A stretch of DNA of 64,000 nucleotides from CBDDKZ01 sp965230415 (GTDB lineage Bacteria > Bacteroidota > Bacteroidia > Cytophagales > JAAEPT01), in contig CBDDKZ010000005.1 of the NCBI GenBank assembly GCA_965230415.1, positions 5,084,001-5,148,000 on the forward strand. Reading direction: 5' to 3'. Every line of letters begins with the position of its first letter. Positions within the stretch are counted from its first letter, which is position 1. The position numbers were made by a program, and so were the translations under genes. Below the pieces are notes generated by a model. The model did not search any database, was not told the DNA's origin, and saw only the letters and a program-made list of their open reading frames with translations. Positions 47,113-56,432 of the stretch are shown here, in pieces.

Positions 47113-47189
47113 CACTTTTTTCATCAAATTATTGGAGTTTTTGTTACTTTTATTGGTACATTTAGATAAAATTTAAATATTATCATCAA

Positions 47190-47381
47190 ATGAAAAGTGG
47201 AAAAATCAAATTCTTTGATACTACCAAGGGATTTGGATTCATCGTTGAAGATGGAACAAATAACGAACATTTCGTACATGTCTCAGGACTAATTGACGAA
47301 GTAAAAGAGAATGACTCGGTTACATTTGACCTTAAAGACGGCAAAAAAGGACCCAATGCAGTGAACGTTAGGCTTATATAA
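47190..47381 (+). CDS. Cold-shock domain protein (CspA family)
   Basis: 63 residues, a single cold-shock domain: GKIKFFDTTKGFGFI (RNP1), EHFVHVSGL (RNP2-like) and the C-terminal GPNAVNVRLI strand. It is an RNA/single-stranded-DNA-binding chaperone. Compared with E. coli CspA, RNP2 is diverged (HFVHV instead of VFVHF). It is monocistronic and ends at a strong terminator 35 bases downstream. Confidence 0.93.
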   Translation: MKSGKIKFFDTTKGFGFIVEDGTNNEHFVHVSGLIDEVKENDSVTFDLKDGKKGPNAVNVRLI

Positions 47382-47415
47382 TATTATATAAATAAATTAT
47401 TTCACAAGTTTTCTC

Positions 47416-47442
47416 ACCACGTGCCTCGCACGTGGTTTTTTA
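47416..47442 (+). terminator. Intrinsic terminator after the cold-shock gene
   Basis: A 9-bp perfect stem ACCACGTGC/GCACGTGGT with a CTC loop and a TTTTT tract. It ends only 5 bases before the next ATG, so that gene's own transcript must start within or just after it, or arise by read-through. Confidence 0.88.
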
Positions 47443-47447
47443 TTTTA

Positions 47448-48392
47448 ATGCGAGCAGCAGTAATAAAAGAATGGGGTTCAGCAAATGTTTTTGAAATAGA
47501 AGATATTGCTATTCCGGAAATTGGACCTGATCAGGTACTTATTAAAATTAACTATAGTTCTGTCAATCCTGTTGACTGGAAACACCGCCTTGGCAATCAC
47601 CGATATTTATTGGGTGCCCCCTTCCCCATCGTGTTGGGCTACGACCTCTGTGGCGTTATTGAATCTGTAGGAACAGCTATTACCGAATTTAAAGCCGGAG
47701 ATAAAGTATTTGGCGATTCTGACAAAAAATATGGAGGGGCATTGGCAGAGTATGCGATATGCAGCGAAAACTGCATATGCAAACAACCCATCGAGGTAAG
47801 TGAAGTAGAACTGGCAGGACTACCTTTAGTAGGCTTAACTGCGTTACAGGCACTTCGAGATAAAGCCCAAATCAAAGCCGGAAATACGGTATTAATTAAC
47901 GGAGCTTCTGGTGGCCTGGGACATGTAGCAGTGCAAATTGCAAAAATAGTCGGAGCCGACGTCACAGCTGTCTCCAGTAAACAAAACCATGAGTTTTTAT
48001 TGTCACTGGGTTGTGATGAGTGCATCGATTATAAAACAGAAAATGTGCTCGAAATAAACAAAACCTTCGACACCTTTTTCGATGTGCATGGCAACTTCTC
48101 ATTTTATAAAACAAAACACTTATTAAAGAAAACAGGGACATACATCAATCCACACCCCCGCCCTATTATCCTGTTTCACAAACTTTTTCAATTATTTTCC
48201 AATAAAAAAGTAAAAACATTAATTAGAAAGCATTCCAAAGAAGATTTGGAACTGTTAAAACTTTGGTCGGAACAGGGGAAATTAAAAATTCATATTGATC
48301 AGGTATTTAAGTTAGAAGCTATTAGTCTTGCTCATCAATACGCCGAAAAGGGGCATACCAGAGGTAAAAATATTATCACCATTAAATCTTAA
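47448..48392 (+). CDS. Zinc-independent MDR oxidoreductase (quinone reductase-like)
   Basis: 314 residues from the ATG at 47448; a GTG at 47421 would start inside the terminator hairpin. The GroES-like N-terminal domain (SSVNPVDWKHRLG, GYDLCGVIESVG) precedes a Rossmann domain with NGASGGLGHVAVQIAK near residue 150. The catalytic-zinc ligands of alcohol dehydrogenases are absent, as in NADPH:quinone reductases and related enoyl reductases. The physiological substrate is unknown. It ends in an 11-base tail-to-tail overlap with the propeller/SpoIIE gene. Confidence 0.87.
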   Translation: MRAAVIKEWGSANVFEIEDIAIPEIGPDQVLIKINYSSVNPVDWKHRLGNHRYLLGAPFPIVLGYDLCGVIESVGTAITEFKAGDKVFGDSDKKYGGALAEYAICSENCICKQPIEVSEVELAGLPLVGLTALQALRDKAQIKAGNTVLINGASGGLGHVAVQIAKIVGADVTAVSSKQNHEFLLSLGCDECIDYKTENVLEINKTFDTFFDVHGNFSFYKTKHLLKKTGTYINPHPRPIILFHKLFQLFSNKKVKTLIRKHSKEDLELLKLWSEQGKLKIHIDQVFKLEAISLAHQYAEKGHTRGKNIITIKS

Positions 48393-51300
48393 AACTCATT
48401 ACGCAAATATCATCTATTTGTTCCTGATTTCTCTTCCAGTCCACAAACTCTTCATTTAGCAATTGTTCGTGCTCATTTATAGGATGAGCAGCGAGGTCCT
48501 GGAGAAATAAACCAAACTTCTTTCTCCCATACTTTTCTTCGTATGGCCCTCCAAACTGATCGGCATACCCGTCTGAAAACAAGAATATAATATCATTTGG
48601 TTGAAGCGATACCGAATGAGAGGTAAAAGGTTGGTAATTTGATGTGAATCCAACAGACTGCCTATCCCCTTTTATCTTTATGAGTTCACCGTCCCTGACT
48701 ATCCACAAAGGATTAAACGCTCCTGCCCATTCTGCTTCCAACGTAGATTTATTAAAAGCCAACAGCGAAATATCCATACCATCTTCGATTAAACTTTCGC
48801 TGTTCTCAAACCGCCCTATTACAATATCTCTCACGGCATCCAGGATATCTGAAGGACTATATATTCTCATATCATTAACTGCTGAATTTAAAGCGTTATA
48901 ACATATCAAAGACAGCATCGCTCCTTGAATTCCGTGACCGGTACAATCGGCAGCCGCAACAAAAACAGTATTACTTCGAGCATTTACCCAATAAAAATCA
49001 CCGGACAATATCGACTTGGGTTTGTAGAAAATTGATGCCTCCGGAATATATTTCTTAATATGACTCAAATTGGGAATAATGGCTTTTTGTAATCGCTTAG
49101 CTGCTTTGATGCTTGAAGTGATTTGCTCATTACTTTGCTTTAATACCTCTTTTTGCCTTTCGACAAGCAACGTCCTTCTACTCACTTCATATTCCAGCTT
49201 CTTTTGCCGCCTTTTGTATGAAATAATTCGTAAAAAGTACAATACAAAAATGATAGCTGTAAGTACAAGTACCATAATTACATTAAACCACCACGTTTGC
49301 CAAAAAGCAGGAGCTACATTAAACCTATAAATGATATCCCCACTTAATTGACCGAATTCATCACGTGCCCGCACATAAAGCACATGTTCTCCCGGTTCAA
49401 CGTTAGTAAAAACAGCCTGATTGAGCTTTGACCATTCAGACCACTTTTCATCGTGGTTTTCCAGGTAATACTGAAATTCGATTTTTTCGCTATTTGAATT
49501 GGTTAGCACTCTAAACACAAACATTAAGTGATTCTGTGAAGCTTCCAGATTAAGGCCTGTAGGCAAATAATCGTACTTGCTAAAATCCCTGATATGTATA
49601 CTATCGTTATTCCTCTGCTCCATTAATTCAACCCAGTTGATCGTTTTATGATGTATTTTGATATCTTCAATAAAAACCGTCGGTGGCTTTGGTTTCTTCA
49701 AGACAATACGTGGATTCATTTTTACAAAATTCTGTTGTGTACCCCACCAAATATTATGTTCATAGTCTTCCCATACGGCCCCTGTACAACTAATTCCCAT
49801 AAAACCTTCATTCAATCCGAATGGTCTGAAAACATGACTATCATTTTGATTAACATTTAAGGTGTCATTAAAGTAATTAATACCATTAGCGGTTCCGACC
49901 CATATTTCCCCCCTGCTATCTTCTTTAATTACTGTTACATTGTTATTAGACAAACCATGAATATCAGTATAATTAATTACCCTGTTCGACGTTTCAATTT
50001 TAAAAATCCCCTGGTTGGCAGTACCTATCCATACACTTCCCTTCGAATCTATTTCCAGGCAGTTTATTCGCACATAAATAGGAATATAGTTGGTCTTAAC
50101 TACCTTTTTATCCCGATATATAAATAAGCCTTTATTGGTAGCCACCCAAACCTCATTATCATTGGAGCACTTAATATCATGAATTTCGGCACGCTGAAAC
50201 TGCGTTTTTAAAATGGGCTTAATAGTTTTACCACTTATCTTATATAATCCATTAAACCACGTACCTACCCAGATGTCTCCATCACCCGTTTCTTCGAAAC
50301 ACTTTATACTTGTTTTACCTCCGAATCGGTAAAAATGCCTGTAAATACCGTTCTCATAATAGCCTATTCCTCCATTCCATGTCCCCACCCACAGGCGTCC
50401 TTTCGAATCACGACCCGAGGCTATGTAATCTTTGGATTGAGTTGGGGGGCTATAAATAAAGGTATCAACTTTAGGGTTATATATGTATGCCCCATTGGCC
50501 CAGGTTCCAAAAAAGTACCTGTTAGAATCTAATGCCTCCACCGTATACAAAGCTCTGACAAAGTCGTAGTTTTTGAAAGGGTTCTTTTTATACCGAACCA
50601 AACCTTCGTTAAAAGTACCAATCCATGTTATATCGGCATCGTGAAATATGGTAAAGGCATTCCTGGATGGTAGCCCACTTTTGACAGACACCTGATAAAA
50701 GTGCCCTTCCTGGTAATAAGAGGCTCCCGCACCTTCTGTCCCAAACCAAATAATCCCTTCCCTGGTTTGTGTAATGGATTTCACCAAATAACCGAAATTG
50801 TCCAGGTCCCGAAAATCCATGATCGAATCTTTCGTTAAACAGAGTGGACCTTTCTCCGTACCCAGCCAAAGGTTTTTATTCTTATCTCTAAGTAAAGTAG
50901 AAACGGTACGAATATCATTTAAAGGAACTGCAATTGGTAAAAACGCTTTATTGCTGTATCTAAACAACAACTCACCGCTCACAGAATCGCCACTTATCAA
51001 TAAATCACCATTTGTATCCTCATATATTGATCTCACCCATTTTAAAGGACATTTTTCGCTGTAATCAATGACTTTATTTTTCGTAATACAAAAGAGTCCT
51101 TTCTCACGTGTACCTACCCACACATTATGATTTTTATCTTCGTACAATACAGATACTAACTGCGCATCAAGACCATTATCCTCATTAACAGAATAGACAT
51201 TGTGGCCATCAAAAATAGTAATCCCATCTTTATTACCGCCAAACCATAGCATCCCTCGATGGTCCTCCATTACGCAATAATAAGTAGCATCTTTAAACCC

Positions 51301-51636
51301 TTGTTGTACACCGTAATCATAAAAATAGGATTCGTTGAAACAAATAACACCGTTGCCTTCGGTTCCCATCCAAATTCTTCCCTGTTTATCTTTGATAGCT
51401 TCCCATATAAACATGCTATTCAAACCATGATTCACATTCCAGGTAGTCAAAATACCATTGTCGTTATGTGAAAAATTTGGTTTCTTGGCTTTTTTCTTTT
51501 TTGGCGGGTGCACCAGCTTTTGCGTTCTTGATATATATGAGGGTAATGGTAAAATTTGGGCCGCGTAAAGACCTCCATTGCTTATAAGAAGCAGTAAGAA
51601 CAAAATAAACCGATATAGACGATTTTTATTTAGCAT
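48382..51636 (-). CDS. Second propeller/Y_Y_Y/SpoIIE phosphatase sensor
   Basis: 1084 residues with the same layout as 12391-15723: signal sequence (LFLLLLISNGGLYA), a Lys/Pro-rich linker (PPKKKKAKKP), propeller repeats (~60-660, IWMGT/VWVGT motifs), a Y_Y_Y domain (~690-765), one membrane helix (~780-800), a coiled coil, and a SpoIIE/PP2C domain (~865-1084) with FKPKSILSGDFYWV, AADCTGHGIQGAMLSLI and FLFSDGYADQF. The metal ligands appear intact. It transduces an envelope signal into dephosphorylation of a cytoplasmic target. The propeller shares little sequence with the first sensor, so ligands probably differ. Confidence 0.9.
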   Translation of the reverse strand: MLNKNRLYRFILFLLLLISNGGLYAAQILPLPSYISRTQKLVHPPKKKKAKKPNFSHNDNGILTTWNVNHGLNSMFIWEAIKDKQGRIWMGTEGNGVICFNESYFYDYGVQQGFKDATYYCVMEDHRGMLWFGGNKDGITIFDGHNVYSVNEDNGLDAQLVSVLYEDKNHNVWVGTREKGLFCITKNKVIDYSEKCPLKWVRSIYEDTNGDLLISGDSVSGELLFRYSNKAFLPIAVPLNDIRTVSTLLRDKNKNLWLGTEKGPLCLTKDSIMDFRDLDNFGYLVKSITQTREGIIWFGTEGAGASYYQEGHFYQVSVKSGLPSRNAFTIFHDADITWIGTFNEGLVRYKKNPFKNYDFVRALYTVEALDSNRYFFGTWANGAYIYNPKVDTFIYSPPTQSKDYIASGRDSKGRLWVGTWNGGIGYYENGIYRHFYRFGGKTSIKCFEETGDGDIWVGTWFNGLYKISGKTIKPILKTQFQRAEIHDIKCSNDNEVWVATNKGLFIYRDKKVVKTNYIPIYVRINCLEIDSKGSVWIGTANQGIFKIETSNRVINYTDIHGLSNNNVTVIKEDSRGEIWVGTANGINYFNDTLNVNQNDSHVFRPFGLNEGFMGISCTGAVWEDYEHNIWWGTQQNFVKMNPRIVLKKPKPPTVFIEDIKIHHKTINWVELMEQRNNDSIHIRDFSKYDYLPTGLNLEASQNHLMFVFRVLTNSNSEKIEFQYYLENHDEKWSEWSKLNQAVFTNVEPGEHVLYVRARDEFGQLSGDIIYRFNVAPAFWQTWWFNVIMVLVLTAIIFVLYFLRIISYKRRQKKLEYEVSRRTLLVERQKEVLKQSNEQITSSIKAAKRLQKAIIPNLSHIKKYIPEASIFYKPKSILSGDFYWVNARSNTVFVAAADCTGHGIQGAMLSLICYNALNSAVNDMRIYSPSDILDAVRDIVIGRFENSESLIEDGMDISLLAFNKSTLEAEWAGAFNPLWIVRDGELIKIKGDRQSVGFTSNYQPFTSHSVSLQPNDIIFLFSDGYADQFGGPYEEKYGRKKFGLFLQDLAAHPINEHEQLLNEEFVDWKRNQEQIDDICVMSFKI

Positions 51637-51789
51637 AATTCACATTCGTCGCCTTTTTTACCTCTTTGAATTTTTCAGCACATTAGTGTTAATTTATAAA
51701 CAATTCATCATTTCTTTACGAATTAAGTAATTTCTAAGTTGTTGTTCACCTTCTTAATTAACTTTTGGTAATTAATCTGAGATATATTA

Positions 51790-53649
51790 CTACCTAATTT
51801 TGAAAAATGAAACTAGTTGCCTTAATAAATTAGCCTCTTTAGAAACATCTTTTGCCAATCTGGTCATACCTTCAGCCGAAACCGCATTTCGTTGTATCAC
51901 ATTATTTAAGGTGGCAATGGCTGTATTAATTTGATCCGCCCCTAAAGATTGTTCTTTACTGGAAACAGTGATTTCATTCACCAATAGCGCGGCTTTGTTT
52001 ACATTTGGAGTTATTTCAATAAATTGCTTTTCTGCCTTTTCTGCAACTTCAACACTAGTAATCGACAATTCATTAATATCTGCGGCCGCACTCTGACTCC
52101 TTTCGGCCAACTTACGAACTTCGGCCGCAACTACTGCAAACCCTCGTCCTTCCTCTCCAGCCCTTGCGGCTTCTACTGCTGCGTTCAGAGCTAAAATATT
52201 CGTTTGATGAGCGATCTCATTTATGATCGAAATCTTCTCTGCTACTGTTTGCATCGAAACCATAGTCTGATGTACGGCTTCACTACCTATTGCAATATCC
52301 GACTTTACTGATGTTGTAATATTATTCGTTTCTGAAGAATTGTCTGTATTCTGTTGTATGTTCGCCGCCATTTCTTCCATAGACGATGATATTTCTTCGG
52401 CTGAAGCAGCTTGTTCCGTAGCACCGTCAGAAACTGTCTTGGCCTCTTTATGCACATTAGATATGGAATTATTCATAACATCGGCACTTTGAATAATTTT
52501 TGTTATCGTTTCTTTTAACGTAAGTACTACATCATTTAAAGAAGATGCATACATTCCAAACTCGTCTTTTCTCTTTAATAAAGCTTCGGGTACCTTCCTG
52601 GAAAAATCTCCTTTGGCTAAGTCTTCCAAAAATCGTACAGTAATATTAAGTGGCAACACGATAGACTTGCTCATAAATAGAGCTATTAGAGCTCCAAATA
52701 CTATCGACAATACTATGGATGACCCCAAAAACCATAACCCTCCTTTTAAAAGTCCTGTCACGGTTACCTCTGCAGACTTCCTTATTACATCATTGGCGAC
52801 ATTAGCTTTAATGAGGAATATTTCTGCTTCCGCTTTGTGTTTTAATTGTTCTTGTGTCAATGAAATATACTGTGCAAACTGACTCTTATAGTACAAAATA
52901 TTACGCTCAAGCGTAACAAAAAATTCCTCCATATGATCTGAATCTACCGTCTCCTTCATTGCCCTCGTTGCCTCCGCCATTTTTTCTAAGTCATCTAGAA
53001 TATCATTAGGTGGATCAACCGTTGGATGTATGCTATATTCATTAATTGAATCTTTTACATGTTGCCAAACGCCCAACAGGTCTTTTTTGACCACCAGATC
53101 CAGATCGGAAAGGAAGGTCATTTTACCATCAGTACCCATGTAAGAATATCGGACTACTGAATTTGTTATTTTTATCATAGCACTATTAATGGCTGTTTGA
53201 ATTTCGTTCTGAACAGGAAGCATCTTATTAAAAAGCACTTTTTTCTGCTTTTGGTTCTTAAAAAAAAATTGCATTTCTGCTGAATACGCTTTGAAATTCG
53301 AATCCATGCGTGCCTTGTAAAAGTCGTCATTGTTACCCATGAGCGTTTTTTCGCTCATACCGGCAGCACTTCTTCTGGCTGTATCTATACATTCATCAAA
53401 CTTGGTTATGTAAGAAACATCGTCAGTTGCTATATATTCCAAAGCCGCGCTTGTGGCCAACTTACTCCCCTCAGATACTGCTACAACCCTACCAAATGTA
53501 AAATTAATGATATTGATGGTAGACATTGCCCAAAATGAAAAAACACCGGCCACAGATGTTAATACAAGTACAATGGCAAAACCTATGAACATACGTCGTC
53601 CTACCTTGAGGTTTTTCAGCCATTGATAATTAGATAGCTTCTGAAACAT
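51790..53649 (-). CDS. Methyl-accepting chemotaxis protein, copy 1
   Basis: About 619 residues from the ATG at 53649, where it aligns with its neighbour's start; the frame runs to 53691. Order: TM1 (~20-42), a periplasmic four-helix-bundle sensing domain (~45-290), TM2 (~300-320), HAMP (~325-375), and the MCP signalling domain with the tip IINEIAHQTNILALNAAVEAARAGEEGRGFAVVA (broken here), which binds CheA and CheW. No chemotaxis kinase genes are in the window. It ends with a C-terminal SFFKIR; no CheR-tethering pentapeptide is seen. Paralogue of the adjacent upstream gene. Confidence 0.92.
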   Translation of the reverse strand: MFQKLSNYQWLKNLKVGRRMFIGFAIVLVLTSVAGVFSFWAMSTINIINFTFGRVVAVSEGSKLATSAALEYIATDDVSYITKFDECIDTARRSAAGMSEKTLMGNNDDFYKARMDSNFKAYSAEMQFFFKNQKQKKVLFNKMLPVQNEIQTAINSAMIKITNSVVRYSYMGTDGKMTFLSDLDLVVKKDLLGVWQHVKDSINEYSIHPTVDPPNDILDDLEKMAEATRAMKETVDSDHMEEFFVTLERNILYYKSQFAQYISLTQEQLKHKAEAEIFLIKANVANDVIRKSAEVTVTGLLKGGLWFLGSSIVLSIVFGALIALFMSKSIVLPLNITVRFLEDLAKGDFSRKVPEALLKRKDEFGMYASSLNDVVLTLKETITKIIQSADVMNNSISNVHKEAKTVSDGATEQAASAEEISSSMEEMAANIQQNTDNSSETNNITTSVKSDIAIGSEAVHQTMVSMQTVAEKISIINEIAHQTNILALNAAVEAARAGEEGRGFAVVAAEVRKLAERSQSAAADINELSITSVEVAEKAEKQFIEITPNVNKAALLVNEITVSSKEQSLGADQINTAIATLNNVIQRNAVSAEGMTRLAKDVSKEANLLRQLVSFFKIR

Positions 53650-53670
53650 ACTTTTTTTGAGATTCCAACA

Positions 53671-53682
53671 TATAATACGCCG
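53671..53682 (-). promoter_or_regulatory. 12-base element shared by both MCP leaders (copy 1)
   Basis: Reads CGGCGTATTATA on the minus strand, 22 bases before the MCP start. The identical 12 bases lie 25 bases before the other MCP start (55804-55815). It may be a retained part of a duplicated leader or a regulatory or translation-initiation element. Confidence 0.4.
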
Positions 53683-53916
53683 AGCTTCCAAAGTGGTTTC
53701 TTTTAACTCGGTTCACTCGGTAAAATTTGTCCCAACAACTGTTAGAACAACACTATTTGTATTGGCATTGACTGAGCCTGTATCTGAAAAAAAAAATATA
53801 CTGCTAATCAATGGGTAAGTTGGTACTTTCATACTTAAGTTTGCCCAACAGCAAACTTAAGTGCGTTATTAGAAAAGGCTTGTGTTTTGGCCTCTGTATT
53901 ATATCAAACGGATCTG

Positions 53917-55779
53917 CTACTCCTTTGTTCGAAAAAATGACACCAGACTCTTTAGCATGTTGGCTTCTTTGGAAACATTACTTGCTAATTTGGCCATACC
54001 TTCGGCCGAAACAGCATTACGTTGAATAACGTTGTTTAAGGAAGCGATGGCATCATTAATTTGATCGGCCCCTAAAGATTGCTCTTTACTGGATGTTGTA
54101 ATTTCTTCGACAAGCAAAGCTGCTTTGTTCACGTTTGGCGTTATTTCAATAAACTGCTTTTCTGCCTGTTCGGCAATTTCTACACTTGAAATCGACAGTT
54201 CGTTAATTTCTGATGCTGCTTGCTGGCTTCGCTCTGCCAGCTTCCTTACTTCTGCTGCCACAACGGCAAAACCTTTTCCTTCCTCGCCCGCACGCGCGGC
54301 TTCTACTGCGGCATTCAATGCCAGAATATTTGTCTGATGTGCTATTTCATTAATGATAGATATTTTTTCAGCAACGGTCTTCATAGAAATCATCGTTTGA
54401 TGTACTGCGTTACTTCCCAATTCAATATCGGACCTAACGGCGTCTGTAATACTATTGGTCTCTGTGGAGTTGTCTGTATTTTGCTGAATATTGGCAGTCA
54501 TTTCTTCCATTGAAGACGATATCTCCTCTGCAGACGCTGCCTGTTCGGTAGCACCATCGGAAACGGTTCTGGCTTCCTTGTGTACATCGGTGCTTGAACT
54601 GGACATGTGGTCGGCACCTGCCATTATTTTTTCGATGGTATTCTTTAAAGTAATAACTACATCGTTTAAAGATTTAGCGTAGATCCCAAATTCATCCCTT
54701 CTTTTAAGTAAATTTTCAGGTACATCTTTGGTAAAATCACCTTTAGAAAGCTTTTCTAAAAATGTAACTGTAGTTTTCAACGGCGACGTTATGGACTTAC
54801 CCATAAATAGTGCTATCAAAGCACCAAACACAATTGATAATACAATTGATGATCCTAAAAACCAAAGTCCCCCTGTCAATAAACCTCTTACAATAACCTC
54901 TGCCGCTTTTCTGATAACATCATTGGCAACATTTGCCTTCGCCAGAAAGACCTCGGCCTCTTCCTTATGTTTAAGTTGTTGTTTAGTAAGATTCACATAC
55001 TCATTAAATAGTGAATTATAATGATTCAGCATTTCAATGAGTGTGGCAAAGTATTCTTTCATTTCAGAAGAATTAACCTCCGTTATCAATACATTGGTAA
55101 CCTCCATCATTTTTTCAATATTATTTATTGCACTAATACTGAAATCTTCTTTAGGGTGTACGGCATATTCTCCAATCGAATCTTTTACATGTTGCCAGTT
55201 TTCCAAAAGTTTGGTTTTGATCAGCCTGTCTGTACTTCTCAAGAAATTCATTTTACCGCTATTGCCCATTGTCGAATACATCACCACAGAATTTGTAATG
55301 TTTATCATCGCATTGTTTATGGTTCTGTCGATGGAATCCTTTAACGGCTGCATATCAGCTTTAATCTTTTGTTTATGCTTTTGTTTGCTGAAAAAGAACT
55401 CCATTTCTCCAAGGTAAGCTTTGAAATTAGAGTCAATCCTTGCTTTATAAAAATCGCCATTATTCCCTAACAACGTTTTTTCACTCATGGCTGCCGCACT
55501 TTCGCGCGCCGTTTTTATATGGTTATCAAATTCACCTATATACTTCTGATCTTCGGTAGCCATATATTCAAGTGCTGAGCTGGTAGCAAGTTTACTCTTT
55601 TCAGAAACAGCGACCACTTTTTCAAAAGTTAAGTTGATGACAATAATCTTTGACATCGCCCAAAATGAAAAAATTCCTGCAATTGAAGTTAAAAGTAAAA
55701 CAACTGCAAAACCTATAGCCATTCTCCTACCTACCTTTAGGTTTTTTAGCCACTGATAATTAAAAATCTTTCTCAACAT
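53917..55779 (-). CDS. Methyl-accepting chemotaxis protein, copy 2
   Basis: 620 residues with the same layout as 51790-53649: TM1, a four-helix-bundle sensor, TM2, HAMP and a signalling domain with an almost identical hairpin tip. The periplasmic domains differ much more than the cytoplasmic ones (for example residues ~140-290), which suggests different ligands feeding one array. The gene lies 268 bases upstream of copy 1 on the same strand. The gap holds no credible gene. Confidence 0.92.
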   Translation of the reverse strand: MLRKIFNYQWLKNLKVGRRMAIGFAVVLLLTSIAGIFSFWAMSKIIVINLTFEKVVAVSEKSKLATSSALEYMATEDQKYIGEFDNHIKTARESAAAMSEKTLLGNNGDFYKARIDSNFKAYLGEMEFFFSKQKHKQKIKADMQPLKDSIDRTINNAMINITNSVVMYSTMGNSGKMNFLRSTDRLIKTKLLENWQHVKDSIGEYAVHPKEDFSISAINNIEKMMEVTNVLITEVNSSEMKEYFATLIEMLNHYNSLFNEYVNLTKQQLKHKEEAEVFLAKANVANDVIRKAAEVIVRGLLTGGLWFLGSSIVLSIVFGALIALFMGKSITSPLKTTVTFLEKLSKGDFTKDVPENLLKRRDEFGIYAKSLNDVVITLKNTIEKIMAGADHMSSSSTDVHKEARTVSDGATEQAASAEEISSSMEEMTANIQQNTDNSTETNSITDAVRSDIELGSNAVHQTMISMKTVAEKISIINEIAHQTNILALNAAVEAARAGEEGKGFAVVAAEVRKLAERSQQAASEINELSISSVEIAEQAEKQFIEITPNVNKAALLVEEITTSSKEQSLGADQINDAIASLNNVIQRNAVSAEGMAKLASNVSKEANMLKSLVSFFRTKE

Positions 55780-55803
55780 AGATTATAAAGTGAATTTCAC
55801 TTA

Positions 55804-55815
55804 TATAATACGCCG
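55804..55815 (-). promoter_or_regulatory. 12-base element shared by both MCP leaders (copy 2)
   Basis: CGGCGTATTATA on the minus strand, identical to 53671-53682 and at nearly the same distance from the start codon. Confidence 0.4.
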
Positions 55816-55934
55816 TCTTTACAATGTTGTTACCATACGCACCGTGATTTATGAATATCCTCGTCAAACCTCCGTGTGTGTCTTTTTAACACCATCCTGC
55901 ATAAATACAGAATGGTTCTGGAATAGATCTGAAT

Positions 55935-56327
55935 TTAATAATTTAAGATTTTGTCTATATCGGGTCTAAAATAATTTTCCCCTTTCAGCACTTTTCCATC
56001 TTCTCTATATATTGGTTTACCCGAGCTATCTAACTTCGACATATTGCTGCGATGTATTTCATCGAACACTTCTTCGATCTTATGCTGCAAGCCGTGTTTC
56101 AATATGGTTCCAAAGGCTATATATAATATATCTCCCAGTGCATCAGCCACCTCAGTCAGGTTATTGTCCTCACATGCCTGCATGTACTCTTCATTTTCTT
56201 CCCTTAGTAAATCAAATCTGAGTTTTATTTCCTGCATCGACAAGTTAACATTTGGCTCTGCGCCATTTGGTATATTAAAGTGATTATGAAATTCTTCTAC
56301 TAACTCAATCTTGTTTAATAAAGACAT
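55935..56327 (-). CDS. MazG-like / PRA-PH-fold nucleotide pyrophosphohydrolase
   Basis: 130 residues of the all-alpha NTP pyrophosphohydrolase fold. The metal-binding acidic pattern is visible: LREENEEYMQA (E-E-x-x-E) and, 15 residues later, EVADALGDILYIAFG (E-x-x-D-x-x-x-D). The C-terminal region, KLDSSGKPIYREDGKVLKG, is typical of a MazG-like subgroup that includes phage and Bacteroidota proteins. It probably hydrolyses non-canonical or excess (d)NTPs to NMP and PPi. It is monocistronic, with no neighbouring nucleotide gene. Confidence 0.82.
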   Translation of the reverse strand: MSLLNKIELVEEFHNHFNIPNGAEPNVNLSMQEIKLRFDLLREENEEYMQACEDNNLTEVADALGDILYIAFGTILKHGLQHKIEEVFDEIHRSNMSKLDSSGKPIYREDGKVLKGENYFRPDIDKILNY

Positions 56328-56432
56328 AATAAATATTTATTTTAGACGAATAATTATTTGTGAAAATACAACTTGTTCGATAATATTCAGTATATAACCT
56401 CTAACATTCTATTTGAAATTCTTTACTAAACC

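Noticed and set aside
47421..47447. GTG start for the MDR oxidoreductase
   Set aside because: It lies inside the cold-shock gene terminator stem; the family N-terminus matches the ATG at 47448.
53811..54029. 72-codon plus-strand frame at the end of the second MCP gene
   Set aside because: It is largely antisense to the conserved MCP C-terminus and has no signature of its own.
55887..55913. Hairpin downstream of the MazG-like gene
   Set aside because: The 8-bp stem has a mismatch and lacks a T tract on the transcript side; not a convincing terminator.
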